A program made the position numbers and the translations under genes. This document shows, one piece after another, positions 7,041-8,717 of a stretch of DNA of 8,717 nt. The notes under the pieces were generated by a model, which worked only from the letters and a program-made list of their open reading frames with translations, was not told the DNA's origin and searched no databases. The number at the start of each line of letters is the position of its first letter. Position 1 is the stretch's first letter. This stretch comes from Schwartzia sp. (in: firmicutes) (GTDB taxonomy: Bacteria > Bacillota > Negativicutes > Selenomonadales > Selenomonadaceae). The stretch covers positions 1 through 8,717 of the forward strand of contig JAILNL010000150.1 in the NCBI GenBank assembly GCA_024691625.1. The letters run 5' to 3'.

Positions 7041-7082
7041 AAAAAAGACGTTCACGAAGTTTTCTTCGTGAACGTCTTTTTT
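7041..7082. terminator. Bidirectional intrinsic terminator between the permease and the MATE gene
   Basis: A perfect 19-bp stem (7041-7059 with 7064-7082) with a TTTT loop has the GC core GACGTTCACGAAG and A/T tails of six on each side. It therefore terminates both strands. It begins 3 nt after the permease stop and runs into the MATE stop codon (7083-7081). Confidence 0.95.
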
Positions 7083-8436
7083 ACTTAATTTCTTTTTCCA
7101 TTTCCAGATGAATCCTGTTATGCAGCCTGCGCAAAAGTATCGTCGCACAGGTGCCTCTCGTCGTCTGATCGAATGCAAGAGCCATCCAGCAGCCTATGAG
7201 CCCAAAGCCCAAAGGATACGTCAAAAGCCATGTGATGATTGGGCGCAGTATCGTCACCGAGATAAACGAATACGCTGCCACCGAAGCCGTCTGCCCGCTT
7301 GCACGCAAAATGCTGGCACACGTAATGGCATGCCCTTCCGGAAACGAAACAAATGCGCGAATCATGAGAACAACCGCCGCCAGCTCGATACCTCTTCCGT
7401 CCGACATGAATAAAAGATACAGCTCATCATGGAAGAGAATCGTCAGGACGCATGAAATGCACGAAAAGATAAACGTCAGCTTTACGCCTACATTTCGATA
7501 GGTATGCCACTCATTGACGTCTCTCTTGCCACACGCCTGCCCTGCCAGCACCATGCTGGCCTTGCCAGGTCCCTGTGCGAAATCATAGTAGATATCCGCT
7601 ATGTTCATACAGATACTGTGAACTGCAAAAGGAACCGTCCCCAGGCCTGCCGCAATACGCGTAAAGATAACCATGCCCGCGCGCTCACAGCCCTGCTCGC
7701 TAAAAACGCTCAAATAGACAGGCATAAAGGATTTCCAACGCTCGCGGTCAGGAAGCCAGCTGCATTCCTTCCGCCATGCGAAGAACTCCTCCTTCTTCAT
7801 TTCCATGCAAGTCATGGCTATGGTCGAAAGCGTTCCGATGACCGTGCCGAGAGCAGCACCCGCAACGCCCATGGCCGGGAACGGACCGATACCGAAAATC
7901 AAAAAGAAGTTCGCGGCTATATTCACACCGTTTCCGATGAGATTCGTCCGCATAATCTCTGATGTCCTTCCGAAGCCCAGCTGTATAGCCTGCAAAACAT
8001 AGGTCACTGATGAAATATACGCCGCCGCCGTGGCAATATTCGCATAATCCATAGCGAGAGCAATATAATCCGGCTCTGCTCCCATAAGTGTCAGTATATC
8101 CTGCAGGAAATACCAGAACACCAGATGAAGCAGCATGAAAAACACGCAGCTCACACCAAGCATCTGCTTCAAGAGATCCGCCGCCTCTATACGTTCGCCC
8201 CGCCCCGCATACCGCGAAGCCAGCAGAGTCAATGCCGCCGCCGCGGAACGTGAGAAGCAGAACAGTACAAGCCGCGGCTGCATGAAAATAGACACTGCCG
8301 CTATTGCCTCCGCTCCCAGCGTGCCTACCATTATCATGTCCGCCGATGCCAAAAGAATCATACACAGGCTCTCGACGGATGCAGGCATCGCAATCTTCAA
8401 ATACGTCTTGTCATGATGATCAAAACCGATGGACAC
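7081..8436 (-). CDS. MATE family multidrug/metabolite efflux transporter
   Basis: This is an inner-membrane cation-coupled exporter of the MATE (NorM/DinF-like) family, 451 residues from the chosen start, with about twelve hydrophobic helices in two halves. Typical features are the N-terminal LKIAMPASVESL entry helix, SADMIMVGTLG at the end of helix 1, ASRYAGRGE after helix 2, and the NLIGNGVNIAANFFLIFG segment followed by GVAGAALGT. The second half has AGQACGKRD and the IGCWMALAFDQ helix. I chose GTG 8436 because AGGAGG (8448-8443) stands 6 nt before it. It leaves about ten residues before helix 1, which is normal for the family. An in-frame TTG at 8487 would add 17 residues but lies upstream of the predicted transcription start. 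The substrate is unknown; drugs, dyes or metabolites are possible for the family. It is a single-gene unit between two terminators. Confidence 0.92.
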   Translation of the reverse strand: MSIGFDHHDKTYLKIAMPASVESLCMILLASADMIMVGTLGAEAIAAVSIFMQPRLVLFCFSRSAAAALTLLASRYAGRGERIEAADLLKQMLGVSCVFFMLLHLVFWYFLQDILTLMGAEPDYIALAMDYANIATAAAYISSVTYVLQAIQLGFGRTSEIMRTNLIGNGVNIAANFFLIFGIGPFPAMGVAGAALGTVIGTLSTIAMTCMEMKKEEFFAWRKECSWLPDRERWKSFMPVYLSVFSEQGCERAGMVIFTRIAAGLGTVPFAVHSICMNIADIYYDFAQGPGKASMVLAGQACGKRDVNEWHTYRNVGVKLTFIFSCISCVLTILFHDELYLLFMSDGRGIELAAVVLMIRAFVSFPEGHAITCASILRASGQTASVAAYSFISVTILRPIITWLLTYPLGFGLIGCWMALAFDQTTRGTCATILLRRLHNRIHLEMEKEIK

Positions 8437-8442
8437 TTCATC

Positions 8443-8448
8443 CCTCCT
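8443..8448 (-). promoter_or_regulatory. Ribosome binding site fixing the MATE GTG start
   Basis: AGGAGG on the minus strand, 6 nt before GTG 8436-8434, is a consensus site at ideal spacing. An overlapping ATG at 8442-8440 is out of frame. Confidence 0.8.
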
Positions 8449-8477
8449 AGCCCACTCAATAAATACTCCAAATAAAT

Positions 8478-8506
8478 ATAATACCAATAAAAAACTCCTG
8501 CCGCAA
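8478..8506 (-). promoter_or_regulatory. Candidate promoter of the MATE gene
   Basis: On the minus strand TTGCGG (8506-8501), a 17-bp spacer and TATTAT (8483-8478) preceded by TGG form an extended -10 promoter. The implied start near 8471 gives a leader of about 35 nt to the GTG. The -35 lies mostly in the loop region of the upstream gene's terminator. Confidence 0.45.
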
Positions 8507-8522
8507 CAATGCAGCAGGAGTT
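8489..8522 (-). terminator. Intrinsic terminator of the right-edge gene
   Basis: Read on the minus strand, AACTCCTGC (8522-8514) pairs with GCAGGAGTT (8501-8493). Two further pairs follow after a mismatch, the loop is ATTGTT, and a run of six T (8494-8489) follows. It begins 18 nt after the stop codon of the gene ending at 8541. Confidence 0.85.
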
Positions 8523-8540
8523 AGTTTTGTCATAGACAGA

Positions 8541-8717
8541 TCAGCTTTGCGCTTTTTCACCCGTTACCTTTTCGAGGAGCTGTCTGCAGCTCTCGCAGAG
8601 CTCTTCTCCGTCGTGGCAGTGTGCCTGATGACATTCCATACATTCATGCTCCGTATGGACATGCATAGGAGTAATACGCGCAATCTCCTGACCGGAGTCC
8701 GCCCAATTCATAAACTT
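8541..8717 (-). CDS. Cys/His-rich zinc-ribbon-like protein, C-terminal part or complete small protein
   Basis: The minus frame is open from the window edge to a TGA at 8543-8541, giving 58 visible codons. The sequence holds two CxxC pairs (ECMEC and LCESC) separated by 11 residues, plus an extra cysteine and several histidines between and before them (MHVHTEHEC, HQAHCHDGE). This looks like a zinc ribbon or treble-clef metal site. The ITP...H run followed by CxxC-x11-CxxC resembles the C-terminal zinc domain of FmdE-like proteins, which would make this the tail of a gene continuing off the right edge. Alternatively an ATG at 8711-8709 could start a complete 56-residue protein. Only six bases upstream are visible, so the ribosome site cannot be judged. 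A proper terminator follows, which supports a real gene. Function is not assigned. Confidence 0.6.
   Translation of the reverse strand, partial: KFMNWADSGQEIARITPMHVHTEHECMECHQAHCHDGEELCESCRQLLEKVTGEKAQS

Noticed and set aside
8437..8487. TTG at 8487 as the MATE start, adding 17 residues.
   Set aside because: The GTG at 8436 has a consensus ribosome site and normal family length, and the TTG lies upstream of the likely transcription start and inside the terminator/promoter stretch.

Overview
The window looks like chromosomal DNA of an anaerobic bacterium with intermediate GC content and compact intergenic regions. An oxygen-labile-type L-cysteine desulfidase, an M13 peptidase with an export signal, a two-domain sensor kinase and a MATE transporter would fit a Gram-negative-walled Firmicute (Negativicutes) or a similar amino-acid-fermenting anaerobe. 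That placement is inferred from gene content and style; no marker gene is present.

Layout, left to right. The 3' part of a CyuA-type cysteine desulfidase (+) ends at 1054. It faces an M13 zinc metallopeptidase (-, 1114-3147), and the two share a bidirectional terminator with a perfect 19-bp stem (1053-1114). A 231-bp divergent control region (3148-3378) follows. It holds a promoter for the peptidase, a CRP/FNR-type palindrome, a candidate promoter for the kinase and a small leader hairpin. Next is a large hybrid histidine kinase (+, 3379-6177) with two periplasmic-binding-protein-like sensor domains, one membrane anchor, HisKA, HATPase and a receiver domain. A hairpin at 6195-6235 separates it from a TauE/SafE-type membrane permease (+, 6250-7038). 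The permease converges on a MATE exporter (-, 7081-8436) across a second perfect 19-bp bidirectional terminator (7041-7082). At the right edge is the end of a small Cys/His-rich gene (-, to 8541) with its own terminator (8489-8522).

The genes look mostly like single transcription units, each closed by an intrinsic terminator, not one operon. Two neighbours may touch on sulfur: the desulfidase releases sulfide and TauE-family permeases often move sulfur anions. They are about 5 kb apart and not co-transcribed, so no pathway link can be claimed. The kinase has no response regulator or HPt gene beside it, so its output must lie elsewhere.

I see no CRISPR array, mobile element, tRNA, rRNA or obviously new multi-gene system. 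The most interesting signals are regulatory: the FNR-like site placed for activation of the kinase promoter, and promoters that appear to be folded into the preceding gene's terminator at both 6179-6235 and 8471-8522.
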